From an uncultured Streptococcus sp. (GTDB taxonomy: Bacteria; Bacillota; Bacilli; Lactobacillales; Streptococcaceae), in NCBI GenBank assembly GCA_934229725.1, contig CAKQDX010000007.1, positions 1 to 64,000 on the forward strand: 64,000 nt of DNA. Direction: 5' to 3'. Under the pieces are notes generated by a model. The model worked only from the letters and a program-made list of their open reading frames with translations, searched no databases and was not told where the DNA came from. The position numbers and the translations under genes were made by a program. Numbering within the stretch: the stretch's first letter is position 1; each line of letters begins with the position of its first letter. Shown here piece after piece: positions 1 to 14,830 of this stretch.

Positions 1-763
1 GGTTTTGGAACCATTCGAAACAACACAGCTCTAAAACGCAGGTATTGCTGCGGTTGCCAAAGAAATGGTTTTGGAACCATTCGAAACAACACAGCTCTAA
101 AACTACCATCAATTTGGACATATTGGCTTTGTGGTTTTGGAACCATTCGAAACAACACAGCTCTAAAACACCCTCCCACCGCTGCTTTTATTTAATTAAG
201 TTTTGGAACCATTCGAAACAACACAGCTCTAAAACATCTCTAAAGATAGAAATATAATAACCATCGTTTTGGAACCATTCGAAACAACACAGCTCTAAAA
301 CTTTCAGTTGGTAACATCTCATCACACTGATGTTTTGGAACCATTCGAAACAACACAGCTCTAAAACACTCATTGACTTGTTGCATGATAGTGTCATGTT
401 TTGGAACCATTCGAAACAACACAGCTCTAAAACGATACAACTTTATCTGTCCAGCTTGTATCAGTTTTGGAACCATTCGAAACAACACAGCTCTAAAACT
501 CGTCAATGATAACGACATTCTTATCCAATGTTTTGGAACCATTCGAAACAACACAGCTCTAAAACATACGGTGGGCAATGTGTCAGTCTGGTCGAGTTTT
601 GGAACCATTCGAAACAACACAGCTCTAAAACAGTGTATGTCACGCAAAAAAAAGCAGAGCGGTTTTGGAACCATTCGAAACAACACAGCTCTAAAACGTG
701 GGAAACAATACTTGCGAAATCAAAAAAGTTTTGGAACCATTCGAAACAACACAGCTCTAAAAC
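1..763 (-). CRISPR. Type II-A CRISPR array, 12 repeats visible, open at the left edge
   Basis: Twelve 36-bp repeats that look identical start at 2, 68, 134, 200, 266, 332, 398, 464, 530, 596, 662 and 728. The eleven complete spacers are all exactly 30 bp, and base 1 is the last base of a further spacer. Read on the minus strand the repeat starts GTTTTAGAGCTGTGTTG and ends GGTTCCAAAAC, the repeat I recall for S. thermophilus CRISPR3. The leader lies at the high-coordinate end, so the spacer at 698-727 is the newest. No degenerate terminal repeat is visible, so the old end of the array is outside the window. Transcription is on the minus strand, as for the cas genes. Spacer targets cannot be identified here. 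Confidence 0.98.
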
Positions 764-882
764 CTCGTAGATCGTTTTTCTCTACCAGATTTCGTAATCG
801 CACTATTAATCTCAGCATGACTTCAGCTTCAAAATGATTCCATTTTTATATTTATTATACCTTAAAAAGCCTTATATATCAA
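764..882 (-). promoter_or_regulatory. CRISPR leader with promoter and leader-anchoring sequence
   Basis: Read on the minus strand, a promoter with -35 TTGATA (877-882), a 17-bp spacer and -10 TATAAT (854-859) starts transcription about 85 bp before the first repeat. The last seven leader bases, CTACGAG (764-770), match the leader-anchoring sequence that directs new spacer insertion at CRISPR3-type arrays (remembered literature). Because csn2 ends in its own terminator, the array is expressed independently of the cas operon. The stretch 883-1037 is AT-rich, and I see no gene or clear element in it. Confidence 0.85.
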
Positions 883-1037
883 CGTTTTAGACAAGATATG
901 ACTGTCACCATATTGGATTATTTCTTAATAATCATATGTCAAGCAACTTAACTCCTCCTCTATCAAAACATTATAATCTACTCTCTAACAAAATAATTAT
1001 TCCATTCAACTTCATACAGAAACTACTAAATACTAAA

Positions 1038-1067
1038 AGATAGTCTTGAAATAACTCAAGACTATCT
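1038..1067 (-). terminator. Terminator of the cas operon
   Basis: A perfect 12-bp inverted repeat (1038-1049 with 1056-1067, 6-nt loop) lies 18 bp downstream of the csn2 stop. On the minus strand it is followed by a T-rich run. It separates cas operon transcription from the CRISPR leader. Confidence 0.8.
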
Positions 1068-1085
1068 ATACTTATTACCAAATTA

Positions 1086-7036
<5,951 letters not shown>

Positions 7037-7076
7037 ACATTTCTCCTTATTTGAAAAATCTTAATTTATAGAAAAT

Positions 7077-7104
7077 ATTATACACTTATTAAACAACATT
7101 TCAA
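7077..7104 (-). promoter_or_regulatory. cas operon promoter
   Basis: On the minus strand, -35 TTGAAA (7099-7104), a 16-bp spacer and -10 TATAAT (7077-7082) lie about 40 bp before the cas9 start codon. Transcription diverges from tracrRNA across a region of roughly 90 bp. Confidence 0.7.
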
Positions 7105-7191
7105 CATCTGATAGAATTACTGATTAAATAGTATGACGTTAAAGTCTTGTAATCAAGAATAAAATATTTTATTACTTTACTCTGTAGTAAA

Positions 7192-7220
7192 TTGACATAT
7201 TAATTACAAAACTATATAAT
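7192..7220 (+). promoter_or_regulatory. tracrRNA promoter
   Basis: Consensus sigma-A promoter: TTGACA (7192-7197), 17-bp spacer, TATAAT (7215-7220). The predicted start near 7227 falls just before the anti-repeat, giving the short tracrRNA. Confidence 0.9.
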
Positions 7221-7225
7221 AATAG

Positions 7226-7320
7226 TGGTTTGAAACCATTCGAAACAATACAGCAAAGTTAAAATAAGGCTTAGTCCGTATTCAACTTGAAAAAGTGGCA
7301 CCGATTCGGTGCTTTTTTTA
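7226..7320 (+). ncRNA. tracrRNA
   Basis: Trans-activating CRISPR RNA, needed for pre-crRNA processing by RNase III and for loading Cas9. The anti-repeat at about 7226-7266 is nearly complementary to the array repeat. It is followed by the nexus segment AAGGCTTAGTCCGT and a small hairpin (ACTTGAAAAAGT). The terminator hairpin GCACCGATTCGGTGC (7298-7312) is followed by seven T. The sequence is very like the S. thermophilus CRISPR3 tracrRNA I remember. It sits upstream of cas9 on the opposite strand. Confidence 0.96.
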
Positions 7321-7325
7321 TGCAC

Positions 7326-7359
7326 AAAGAGTCCCTTGAAATCATCCAAAGGACTCTTT
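7326..7359. terminator. Hairpin between tracrRNA and serB
   Basis: AGAGTCC and GGACTCT form a stem separated by about 20 nt, followed on the plus strand by TTTTTA. It may be a back-up terminator for tracrRNA and the 3' end signal of the convergent serB transcript. Confidence 0.5.
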
Positions 7360-7368
7360 TTATCTTTA

Positions 7369-8016
7369 CTATTTTCCAACCTCATCCAAGATCTCAATGA
7401 CCTTATACAAATCTGGTTCTGTAATTTGGTATGGAGCTTGTTCACGGACGATTGGCTTGGCACAAAAAGCGATACCAATGCCAGCAGTCTGAATCATCGG
7501 CAAATCATTGGCACCGTCACCCATGGCAATAGTTTGCGAGAGTTCTAGGCCATTTTCTGCCGCCCAATCCTTGAGTTTGGCAACCTTGACGTCTTTGGTG
7601 ACGATTTCACCATAAACCTTACCCGTCAAAACACCATCTAGCACCTCTAGGTGGTTGGCCATAACATAGTCAATGCCTGCCTCCGAGGCTAGTCTGTCAA
7701 CCGTCTCGTGGAAGCCTCCAGAAACCAAACCTACCTTGTAGCCACGTGCATGAAGTTCATCCACAAGTTCCTTAGCTCCCTTATTAAAATGAATGCGAGC
7801 ATAGACCTTGTCAAAGATACTTTCTGGTAATCCTTTTAAGGTTGCTACACGCTCATTGAGAGCCTGTCTAAAATCCAGTTCGCCCCGCATGGCACGCTCT
7901 GTGATTTCAGCGACTTGTTGACCGACACCTGCCTCTTCTCCCAGTAAATCAATGACTTCTTCTTGGACAAGAGTTGAGTCTACGTCCATGACTAATAACC
8001 CTTTAACTTGTGACAT
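7369..8016 (-). CDS. serB: Phosphoserine phosphatase SerB
   Basis: 215-residue HAD-superfamily phosphatase catalysing the last step of serine synthesis, phosphoserine to serine. The HAD motif MDVDSTL has nucleophile D11 and acid/base D13; the loop LVSGGF and the metal motif GDGANDLPM are also present. The other two pathway genes, serC and serA, are 7-9 kb away in a separate operon on the same strand. The start is preceded by GAGGTAATT. The gene lies at the CRISPR edge; I recall serB next to CRISPR3 in S. thermophilus as well. Confidence 0.95.
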   Translation of the reverse strand: MSQVKGLLVMDVDSTLVQEEVIDLLGEEAGVGQQVAEITERAMRGELDFRQALNERVATLKGLPESIFDKVYARIHFNKGAKELVDELHARGYKVGLVSGGFHETVDRLASEAGIDYVMANHLEVLDGVLTGKVYGEIVTKDVKVAKLKDWAAENGLELSQTIAMGDGANDLPMIQTAGIGIAFCAKPIVREQAPYQITEPDLYKVIEILDEVGK

Positions 8017-8093
8017 AATTACCTCTCTTTTTTAAATACCTATTTTATTTTTAACTAGGTTGGCGCTTAACTGTAAAATAATAAATGCTTCTT

Positions 8094-8124
8094 ACAAAAA
8101 ATCCTGGACCAAGGTCCAGAATCT
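8094..8124 (-). terminator. Terminator of ezrA
   Basis: CTGGACC-TT-GGTCCAG stem at 8101-8121, followed on the minus strand by six T, 6-36 bp beyond the ezrA stop. Confidence 0.85.
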
Positions 8125-8129
8125 TTTAC

Positions 8130-9854
8130 TTACATACGAATAAGTTCTCGTGTTTTCTCGTAAGATGAAACAAAACGCTCTGTTACACCAGGTTCTACAG
8201 TTTCCAAGGCGTAAGAAATTTCTTCTAAAGATGCATCATAATCGTGGTCAACTTCGAACAATTTTAGGGCATGTTCGAAGCTACTTTGAACAGCAGGTTC
8301 GAAAGAACGGTAACGGTTTGAATACTGCAATAACTGTTCTGTCAAGGTTGCATTTTGAACAACCAAGTAAGCTGTCTCTTCCAAATGATCAATGGCATTT
8401 TTAGAGGTTTCAGTCAAGCGCATCACCGCATCAATATTAATACGTCCACGGCTAAGCTCATCCATGAGAGCCTCAATTTGAGCGCTTGTTGAGAAGAAAA
8501 CACTCAAGAAGGACTGAGGAATTCCTGGAAGGTTACGTTTTTCCATGAAACGCTTGATAACATGCAATTTATTAACATACACATCAAGTGCTTCACGTGC
8601 CTTAGCTTCATTTTTCTCAATAGCCTGAAGGTTTCCAAAGACCTCTACCTGTCCATTTTCAACAGCAGACAGGGTGTTGAGACTCTTTTCAAATGTTTTC
8701 TCAAGCTCTGAGAAAGGTTTAACCTGAGTATCAAAATTTTCAAGAGTTGGGAGAACAGCTGTTTCCACACCTGAAATATCAGAAGCAAAGCTACGAACAT
8801 CCGCAGCATAAGTTTCATCGAAGATGTAGGTTAACATGAGACGTTCAAGTTCTTCTTGAAGTTGCTTATTATTATTCTTAGCATGCTTGAGATAGTCTGG
8901 CAAGACTTTCTTGTGACGCATAACAACTTTGTAGGATGCAATTTCACGTTCAAAAATGCTATACAAGTTGTTAATCTTATCTTGAATCTCAACATTTTCT
9001 TCTTCCGCACGATCCAAGTCAAGAGAAACCAACTCACTTGAATTTGAACGGATAGCTTCGCGAATCTCTTGGAAACGACGTTCGATATTTTTTTCAGGGA
9101 AGTGATAATTTTGCTCAATCAGCTTACGATAGCCAGATTCCAAATCATCCAACTGATCTGGGAAGTCGTCTTCCAACTTAGCAACAATGGCCGGAATCTT
9201 CTCTGAAATTTGACCCAAAGCAATAGTGTGCTCTTCTGCACGATCCAAAATACTTGATGCTTCAACAGGGTCACCTGATGAGTTAAGAGTCACGAATTCT
9301 GAAAACTCAGCTTCAATGTTTTTAAGCTGTTTATTGATTTCACTCATGGTAGAGCCAAAGTTATCAGAATTTTCTTCAATAGAGTTTTGCAACTCTTCAT
9401 ACAAGTCAAGAGCATGCTTCACACGAGCACTGTTCTTTTCTTCTTGTTCTTTCAAGGTTGAGAGAGCCTCACGGATAGACTTAATGTCTTCCTCCACAAG
9501 ATCTAACTGACTCTCGATATTATTAATTTCACCACTAGCCTTGAAAAAATGGAAGGTATCGTTCATATTTTCGGCTTCGAAAATATGATTTTCAATATCT
9601 GCGAATGAATTTGTCGAGATATCTACCCATTTTTGATTCCATTCACGGAAGGTTGTCTGACTTTGCCCAATCAAGTGAAGCTTTTTGACTTCTTCAATTT
9701 CTTCATTTATCGGCAAGTCAAACAAGCCTTGCTTGCGTTCTTCAAGATTTGCAATCCGCGAATCATTTCGTTTTCTAATAAGAATACCGACTAAGTAAGC
9801 GACAATTACAAGTATAACTACCACTACAATCAGTAAAACAATTCCGCTAGACAT
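8130..9854 (-). CDS. ezrA: Septation ring regulator EzrA
   Basis: 574-residue membrane-anchored cell-division protein that modulates FtsZ ring assembly in Firmicutes. One N-terminal transmembrane segment (about residues 4-26) is followed by the charged [12 protein letters not shown] linker and a long cytoplasmic coiled-coil, spectrin-like region to the end. Length is typical. The start has AAGGAG 6 nt upstream. It follows gyrB with a 96-bp gap and ends in a strong terminator, and may be partly co-transcribed with gyrB. Confidence 0.95.
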   Translation of the reverse strand: MSSGIVLLIVVVVILVIVAYLVGILIRKRNDSRIANLEERKQGLFDLPINEEIEEVKKLHLIGQSQTTFREWNQKWVDISTNSFADIENHIFEAENMNDTFHFFKASGEINNIESQLDLVEEDIKSIREALSTLKEQEEKNSARVKHALDLYEELQNSIEENSDNFGSTMSEINKQLKNIEAEFSEFVTLNSSGDPVEASSILDRAEEHTIALGQISEKIPAIVAKLEDDFPDQLDDLESGYRKLIEQNYHFPEKNIERRFQEIREAIRSNSSELVSLDLDRAEEENVEIQDKINNLYSIFEREIASYKVVMRHKKVLPDYLKHAKNNNKQLQEELERLMLTYIFDETYAADVRSFASDISGVETAVLPTLENFDTQVKPFSELEKTFEKSLNTLSAVENGQVEVFGNLQAIEKNEAKAREALDVYVNKLHVIKRFMEKRNLPGIPQSFLSVFFSTSAQIEALMDELSRGRINIDAVMRLTETSKNAIDHLEETAYLVVQNATLTEQLLQYSNRYRSFEPAVQSSFEHALKLFEVDHDYDASLEEISYALETVEPGVTERFVSSYEKTRELIRM

Positions 9855-9950
9855 AGTTTCTCCTTAATCGTCTATTATGTTCATAAATGTAGAATAACAT
9901 TACGATTATATCATAGTTATCCTAGCATTGCACCCTTTTCTAAAAGAATA

Positions 9951-11903
9951 TTAGATATCTAGAGTACTGTAAACGGCATTTTCTTCGATAAATTCGCGGC
10001 GAGGTTCAACCTTGTCCCCCATCAACATATCAAAAATCTTATCTGCTTCTGCAGCATCATCCACAGAAACTCGTGCCATCAAACGATTTTCAGGATCCAT
10101 GGTTGTTTCCCAAAGTTGGTGATCATCCATTTCACCTAAACCTTTGTAACGTTGTACTGTAGGTTTTGAACGTCCCACACTATAATTTTCAAGAGCAGCA
10201 CGTAATTTTTCTTCCTGATTTACACCTGGTTGGATGTACTCTTTGATTTCAGAGCCAACCTTAACCCCATAAATTGGAGGTTGAGCAATGTAAACATAAC
10301 CCGCTTCCAAGATTGGACGCATAAAGCGATAAATCAAGGTCAGGAGCAAGGTACGAATGTGAGCTCCATCAACATCGGCATCGGTCATGATAACCAATTT
10401 GTGGTAACGAGCCTTGCTGACATCAAACTCTGCACCAAATCCAGTACCCATAGCTGTGAAAAGAGAACGAATTTCTTCATTAGCCAGAATCTTGTCCATG
10501 CTTGCCTTTTCAACATTCAAAATCTTACCACGAATAGGCAGGATGGCTTGGAATTCACGATTACGACCTGACTTAGCAGAACCACCGGCTGAGTCCCCTT
10601 CGACAATGAAGAGTTCATTCATTTCGGCATTGTTTGACGAACAATCCGCTAACTTACCTGGAAGGTTAGAGATTTCAAGACCTGACTTCTTACGGGTCAC
10701 TTCACGCGCACGCTTGGCTGCAATACGAGCCTTAGAAGCCAAAATTCCTTTTTCAACAATCTTTTTAGCGATAGCTGGATTTTCCAAAAGGAAACGACTA
10801 AGTGCTTCGCTGAAAAGACGATTAGTAATCTTAACCACTTCAGAGTTTCCTAGCTTGGTCTTGGTTTGACCTTCAAATTGTGGATTAGGATGCTTAACAG
10901 AGATAATGGCTGTAAGACCTTCACGAACATCGTCCCCAGTCAAATTATCATCTTTATCCTTAAGAATCTTATTTTGACGTGCATAATCATTAATGACACG
11001 TGTTAAGGCCGTACGGAAACCTTGCTCATGAGTCCCACCTTCATGGGTATGGATGTTGTTGGCAAAACTCATGACCGTTTCATGGTAGCCAGTCGTATAC
11101 TGCATAGCAACTTCGACAGAAATACCATCCATCTCACCATCCGTGTAAATAGGCTCATCAAAGATAACATCCTTGTTTTCATTGATGTATTTGACATAAG
11201 AGGTGATACCACCCTCGTAGTGATAGTGTTTCTCTTGCTCAAGACCCTCACGTTTATCAGTGATCGAAATGCGTAGCCCCTTGTTCAAGAAGGCCAATTC
11301 TTGGATACGTTTAGCTAATTTTCCAAAGTCAAACTCCGTTGTTTCTTGGAAAATTTCTGGATCTGGAGTAAAGTGAACGGTTGTTCCGTGTTTCTCTGTA
11401 TCACCAATAATCGCTAAATCGTCTACCACAACCCCACGTTTATACTCTTGGAAGTGGATATGGCCATTTTTATAGACCTTAACATCCAGTTGGGTTGAGA
11501 GGGCATTGACGACCGAAGAACCTACTCCGTGCAAACCACCAGAGACCTTGTAGCCGCCACCGCCAAATTTACCACCAGCGTGAAGGACAGTAAAGACTGT
11601 TTCAACTGCTGGACGGCCTGTTTTCTCTTGGATGCCTACTGGGATACCACGACCGTCATCGACAACCGTAATGGAATTGTCAGGCTCAATAAAAACTTGA
11701 ATATGAGTGGCAAAACCAGCCAGCGCCTCATCAATAGAGTTATCAACTATTTCCCATACCAAATGATGCAAGCCCTCTTTAGAGGTTGAGCCAATATACA
11801 TCCCTGGGCGCATACGCACCGCTTCAAGCCCTTCTAGAACTTGAATCTGACTAGCATCATATTCTTGTGCTTTTTCTTCGAAATTTTTTAATTCATCAGT
11901 CAT
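9951..11903 (-). CDS. gyrB: DNA gyrase subunit B
   Basis: 650-residue ATPase subunit of DNA gyrase, which introduces negative supercoils. The GHKL ATPase domain has [11 protein letters not shown] near residue 50 and the G-rich loops [19 protein letters not shown]. The transducer domain follows. The TOPRIM motif [15 protein letters not shown] starts near E435, and [11 protein letters not shown] lies near 506. The C-terminus ends [10 protein letters not shown]. The gene begins directly after the stop of the HAD gene (no gap), so they form one transcript. Confidence 0.98.
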   Translation of the reverse strand: MTDELKNFEEKAQEYDASQIQVLEGLEAVRMRPGMYIGSTSKEGLHHLVWEIVDNSIDEALAGFATHIQVFIEPDNSITVVDDGRGIPVGIQEKTGRPAVETVFTVLHAGGKFGGGGYKVSGGLHGVGSSVVNALSTQLDVKVYKNGHIHFQEYKRGVVVDDLAIIGDTEKHGTTVHFTPDPEIFQETTEFDFGKLAKRIQELAFLNKGLRISITDKREGLEQEKHYHYEGGITSYVKYINENKDVIFDEPIYTDGEMDGISVEVAMQYTTGYHETVMSFANNIHTHEGGTHEQGFRTALTRVINDYARQNKILKDKDDNLTGDDVREGLTAIISVKHPNPQFEGQTKTKLGNSEVVKITNRLFSEALSRFLLENPAIAKKIVEKGILASKARIAAKRAREVTRKKSGLEISNLPGKLADCSSNNAEMNELFIVEGDSAGGSAKSGRNREFQAILPIRGKILNVEKASMDKILANEEIRSLFTAMGTGFGAEFDVSKARYHKLVIMTDADVDGAHIRTLLLTLIYRFMRPILEAGYVYIAQPPIYGVKVGSEIKEYIQPGVNQEEKLRAALENYSVGRSKPTVQRYKGLGEMDDHQLWETTMDPENRLMARVSVDDAAEADKIFDMLMGDKVEPRREFIEENAVYSTLDI

Positions 11904-12464
11904 CTATGTCACTATCTCCAATAATGATTTATGGCCATCAACAAGTAAGGTGTCCATACCTGCCACTTTTCCAGCCTCAATATCTATCTGGCGGTCACCA
12001 ATAACCAAGCCGTGTTTAATGTCGTATTTTTTTATTAAATAAAGGAAACTCTCAGGACTAGGCTTTCTCGCAAAACCATTTTCCGAAGTTACAATCTCTG
12101 TAAAGTAAGGAGTAATCTCTGCTTTATCCAGGATGTCTAGCACGAGATGGTTACGGTGGCTAACCAAAAAGTTACGCCCACCTTCAGCTACAATCTTCGC
12201 CAGAATCGCCTTAGCTCCTTCAAAAAGCACAGGTTCTTGCAAATGCTTAGCCTCTTCCTGCTTATATAGGGTGCGAAAGTCAGCTATATCAGGTGCAAAC
12301 ATTCCAATAGCAGTACTGGTTGACACCTTAAGAGCATCATAGACTGCTTGAAATTCCGCCGTACGGTTAAATTGTTTCAAAGTTGCTTGAAAGGCTTGGG
12401 TTGACACTTGATAATTATCCAGTAAGGTACCACCCAAATCCCAGATATAATCTCCATAATTCAT
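11904..12464 (-). CDS. HAD-family hydrolase-like protein with an altered DxD motif
   Basis: 186-residue HAD subfamily IA protein, phosphoglycolate-phosphatase-like fold. Motif I reads DYIWDLGGTLLD: the nucleophile D9 is kept, but the second aspartate of DxD (general acid/base) is glycine (G11). Later motifs LVSHRN (II), the KP pair in FARKPSPES (III) and GDRQIDIEAG (IV) are intact. I recall the same WDLGGTLLDN start in other streptococci, so this is probably a family trait. The start at 12464 is chosen over an upstream one because an extended -10 box TGTTATAAT ends 7 nt before this ATG, suggesting a leaderless mRNA. Substrate unknown. It precedes gyrB. Confidence 0.8.
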   Translation of the reverse strand: MNYGDYIWDLGGTLLDNYQVSTQAFQATLKQFNRTAEFQAVYDALKVSTSTAIGMFAPDIADFRTLYKQEEAKHLQEPVLFEGAKAILAKIVAEGGRNFLVSHRNHLVLDILDKAEITPYFTEIVTSENGFARKPSPESFLYLIKKYDIKHGLVIGDRQIDIEAGKVAGMDTLLVDGHKSLLEIVT

Positions 12465-12549
12465 AACCTTAATTATAACATAAAAGGTCAGATTTTGCTT
12501 GTTTTTCACAGCTAAAAAGGCTTGGAAAACCTGTCCAAACCTTAATTTT

Positions 12550-13245
12550 TTAACTTAAAATCAAACTAGCCACAATAGGGCTGATAAAGACATATAAAAT
12601 ACCTGTCACAGCTATAGATAATCCACCCATGGCACCTGCAACTTGGCCATATCTAAAGGCAGCTCCAGTACCTACGGCATGTCCAGTTCCTCCGAGAGCA
12701 AGTCCAATAGCTACCGGGTCCTTGATTCCCATTATTTTGAGAAAAACAGGACCTAGGACAGAGGTTAAAATTCCCGTAATGACAACGACTACTAGGGTAA
12801 CGGTCGTAATTCCTTGCATTTTTTCAGAGATTCCCACAGCCATGGCTGTCGTTACAGACTTTGGAAAGAGGGAAATCGCTAGGAAATAATCCATCCCAAA
12901 AAGCTTAGCAATCAAGGCTGTATAACTTGTATTGAGAACACAGGCCAAAGTCGAACCAATCAAGATACTCTTATAATGGTGACGCATGAGGTGGAGATTT
13001 TTATAAAAAGGAACAGCTAGGGCAACCGTTGACGGAATAATCAAGCTATTAAGATATGAACCGCCTACATAGTAATCCTTATATGAAATTCCTGTATAGT
13101 GCAAAATCAAGATAATCAAGGCAGTAGATACAAGAAGAGGTGTTGTCAATGGATTAGGAAAACGACGGTAAATCAAAAGCCCGATTGTATAGGCCAACAC
13201 AGAAAGGGTTAAGCCAAACAAGGGTGTGTTATAAAAATTAGCCAC
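12550..13245 (-). CDS. lrgB: LrgB-family membrane protein
   Basis: 231-residue integral membrane protein of the LrgB/CidB family, partner of LrgA in holin/antiholin-like control of lysis and in pyruvate transport in some Firmicutes. It has many hydrophobic helices and the conserved glycine-rich segment GLALGGTGHAVGTGAAFRYG. The start is the GTG at 13245 because AGGAGG lies 6 nt before it; a longer frame to 13296 lies inside lrgA. The overlap with lrgA is 8 bp, so the two are coupled. Confidence 0.9.
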   Translation of the reverse strand: MANFYNTPLFGLTLSVLAYTIGLLIYRRFPNPLTTPLLVSTALIILILHYTGISYKDYYVGGSYLNSLIIPSTVALAVPFYKNLHLMRHHYKSILIGSTLACVLNTSYTALIAKLFGMDYFLAISLFPKSVTTAMAVGISEKMQGITTVTLVVVVITGILTSVLGPVFLKIMGIKDPVAIGLALGGTGHAVGTGAAFRYGQVAGAMGGLSIAVTGILYVFISPIVASLILS

Positions 13246-13612
13246 GTTTAACCTCCTTGTAGTCACCTTCGAAGTGTTTCTTGATAAAGCCAACAACTAC
13301 TGCAATCACTACAATATTAAGAACCAAGGCACCCATAATAATCAAAATAATAGGGACAATGTTATCAGAAATAGCATCCCATCGTTCCATAATACCGACA
13401 CCTGCTGGCAAAAATAGAATGGTCATATTGGCTATTAAAAATTCTGCGACTGCATGAATATGACGCAAACGAATCCACTTGAGCTGCAGAGCAATCAAAA
13501 GCAAGAATAGACCAATAATGCTTCCAGGTATGGGTAGTTTAAAAAAAGTTGAAATGGCTTCGCCGATAACGGCAAATAAACAAATCAACATGAATTGAAC
13601 GTAGTATTTCAC
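13238..13612 (-). CDS. lrgA: LrgA-family holin-like protein
   Basis: 124-residue LrgA/CidA family protein with four predicted membrane helices and the conserved segment KLPIPGSIIGLFLLL. It works with LrgB in murein hydrolase and programmed-lysis control, and in some species in pyruvate uptake. The start is the GTG at 13612, preceded at 6 nt by AGGAGG; the frame is open for a further 24 bp upstream, but that extension contains the ribosome binding site. No lytST regulator is next to the pair in this window. Confidence 0.9.
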   Translation of the reverse strand: MKYYVQFMLICLFAVIGEAISTFFKLPIPGSIIGLFLLLIALQLKWIRLRHIHAVAEFLIANMTILFLPAGVGIMERWDAISDNIVPIILIIMGALVLNIVVIAVVVGFIKKHFEGDYKEVKRG

Positions 13613-13726
13613 GAGTTGCCTCCTAGGTTTAATCACCTAATAGTCTACTCCTTTTTTCTTGGATTTCAAGAGTTTTCAGTAAATTCTTTTGAAAAATCCC
13701 TACCGTCCACGGACTCCCTTTGAACA

Positions 13727-13754
13727 AGAAAAAACTCCAGCTCTAAGCTGGAGT
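13727..13754 (-). terminator. Terminator after tRNA-Thr
   Basis: Perfect 9-bp stem ACTCCAGCT / AGCTGGAGT (13734-13742 with 13746-13754) followed on the minus strand by six T, 11 bp beyond the 3' end of the tRNA. Confidence 0.9.
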
Positions 13755-13764
13755 AAATCACAGA

Positions 13765-13835
13765 TGCCACCACCGAGAATTGAACTCGGAACGGAGCATT
13801 ACCATTGCTCTATTATACCATTTAACTATAGCGGC
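13765..13835 (-). tRNA. tRNA-Thr (anticodon GGT)
   Basis: On the minus strand the cloverleaf is complete: a 7-bp acceptor stem (with two G-U pairs), D arm, anticodon stem GAGCA/TGCTC with loop ATGGTAA (anticodon GGT, reading ACC and ACU), and T stem CCGAG/CTCGG with loop TTCAATT. The discriminator base is A and CCA is not encoded. It stands alone between lrgA and the ArsC-like gene. Confidence 0.93.
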
Positions 13836-13892
13836 AACTGCTTCTATCTTACCATATCACTGTTTATCGTGGCAAGACATTTTGCTTATTTT

Positions 13893-14246
13893 TTATAAAT
13901 TTAAGTCTTGGTAAGGCTTACGGTAGCCAATTTGTAAAACCTTACCATCCTTAATCAAGATAGGACGTTTAATCAGCATACCATCTGAAGCTAAGAGTTT
14001 TACAGCTTCATCTACCGATAAGGTTGGAAGTTTGTCCTTCAATCCTAAAGAACGGTAGGATTGTCCACTCGTATTAAAGAATTTCTTGAGCTCTAAATCT
14101 GACCCCTCTAGAAGCTCTTTTAAAAATTGAGCTGAAGGTGGATTTTCCTTAATGTTGATGGACTCAACCTCAATACCTAATTGATTGAGTTCAGCTTTAG
14201 CCTTACGACAAGTGCTGCATTTTGGATATTCATAAAAAGTATACAT
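13893..14246 (-). CDS. ArsC/Spx-family thioredoxin-fold protein
   Basis: 117-residue protein of the arsenate reductase (ArsC)/Spx family. The N-terminal redox motif CSTC (C10, C13) and the C-terminal RPIL segment of the family are present. Spx proteins bind the RNA polymerase alpha subunit; others reduce arsenate or act as YusI/YffB-like reductases. The sequence alone does not separate these roles. It has an SD (AAGGAG, 6 nt upstream) and its own promoter-like sequence. It follows ogt by 33 bp on the same strand. Confidence 0.8.
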   Translation of the reverse strand: MYTFYEYPKCSTCRKAKAELNQLGIEVESINIKENPPSAQFLKELLEGSDLELKKFFNTSGQSYRSLGLKDKLPTLSVDEAVKLLASDGMLIKRPILIKDGKVLQIGYRKPYQDLNL

Positions 14247-14279
14247 GTTTTTCTCCTTTTCTATAGCATAAGCATGTTT

Positions 14280-14774
14280 CTACATCTTGTCAAACCTAAG
14301 CCCTTCCAAATGGAGTAAGAAACGCTTGGCAGCCTCTCCAGCAGCATAATTTCCTATATGACCGGTGCTAGGTAGGACACGGTGACAAGGAATAAGTATC
14401 AACCAAGGATTCTTACCAACAGCGGTTCCAACAGCCTGAGCTGAGTGACAAGAAAGCTGCTTGCCAATCTGACCATATGATCTGCTTTGTCCATACGGAA
14501 TCGCTCTTAAAGCCGACCAAACTTTTTGTTGGAAGTCTGTTCCTCGTTCAGCTAATGGAAGGATATTTGGACTTGGATTTTCACCTTCAAAATAGGCCTG
14601 CAACCACTTCTTTGTCACTTCTAAAATAGGATTTGAGGTGTCTACTAACTTTTCTTCCTCAAGACCAGCTTGAAAATGATTTTGTCCTTCTAACCATATA
14701 CCATAGAGGGCTTCCTCACTAGCCACCAAGGACAGGCGACCAAGGGGAGATACATAATACTGACGATAAAACAT
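14280..14774 (-). CDS. ogt: Methylated-DNA-protein-cysteine methyltransferase
   Basis: 164-residue suicide enzyme that removes alkyl groups from O6-alkylguanine. The active-site motif LIPCHRVLPS holds the acceptor cysteine (about C130), and RAIPYGQSRSYGQI is the DNA-binding helix region. The start at 14774 (MFYRQYY) is preferred over 14807 because the family begins there. No Shine-Dalgarno is seen: an extended -10 TGTTATAAT ends 6 nt before the ATG, predicting a leaderless transcript. It lies downstream of serA with its own promoter. Confidence 0.92.
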   Translation of the reverse strand: MFYRQYYVSPLGRLSLVASEEALYGIWLEGQNHFQAGLEEEKLVDTSNPILEVTKKWLQAYFEGENPSPNILPLAERGTDFQQKVWSALRAIPYGQSRSYGQIGKQLSCHSAQAVGTAVGKNPWLILIPCHRVLPSTGHIGNYAAGEAAKRFLLHLEGLRFDKM

Positions 14775-14830
14775 AGGTTCATTATAACAAAAAGACAGGA
14801 AACACATGTCCCTGTCAGCTTATTTTTGAA

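Noticed and set aside
45..837. Several open reading frames of 69-154 codons across the CRISPR array, both strands
   Set aside because: They consist of translated repeats with a 66-bp period and spacers; no SD and no protein family.
7212..7478. 88-codon minus-strand frame over tracrRNA and the serB end
   Set aside because: It is antisense to the tracrRNA and overlaps the serB end in another frame; explained by those genes.
8135..8142. TACGAATA, a competence-box match on the plus strand
   Set aside because: It lies at the end of the ezrA coding region with no plus-strand gene downstream.
13765..13835. tRNA-Thr as an integration (att) site
   Set aside because: No integrase gene and no direct repeat of the tRNA 3' end was seen nearby; both flanks are housekeeping genes.
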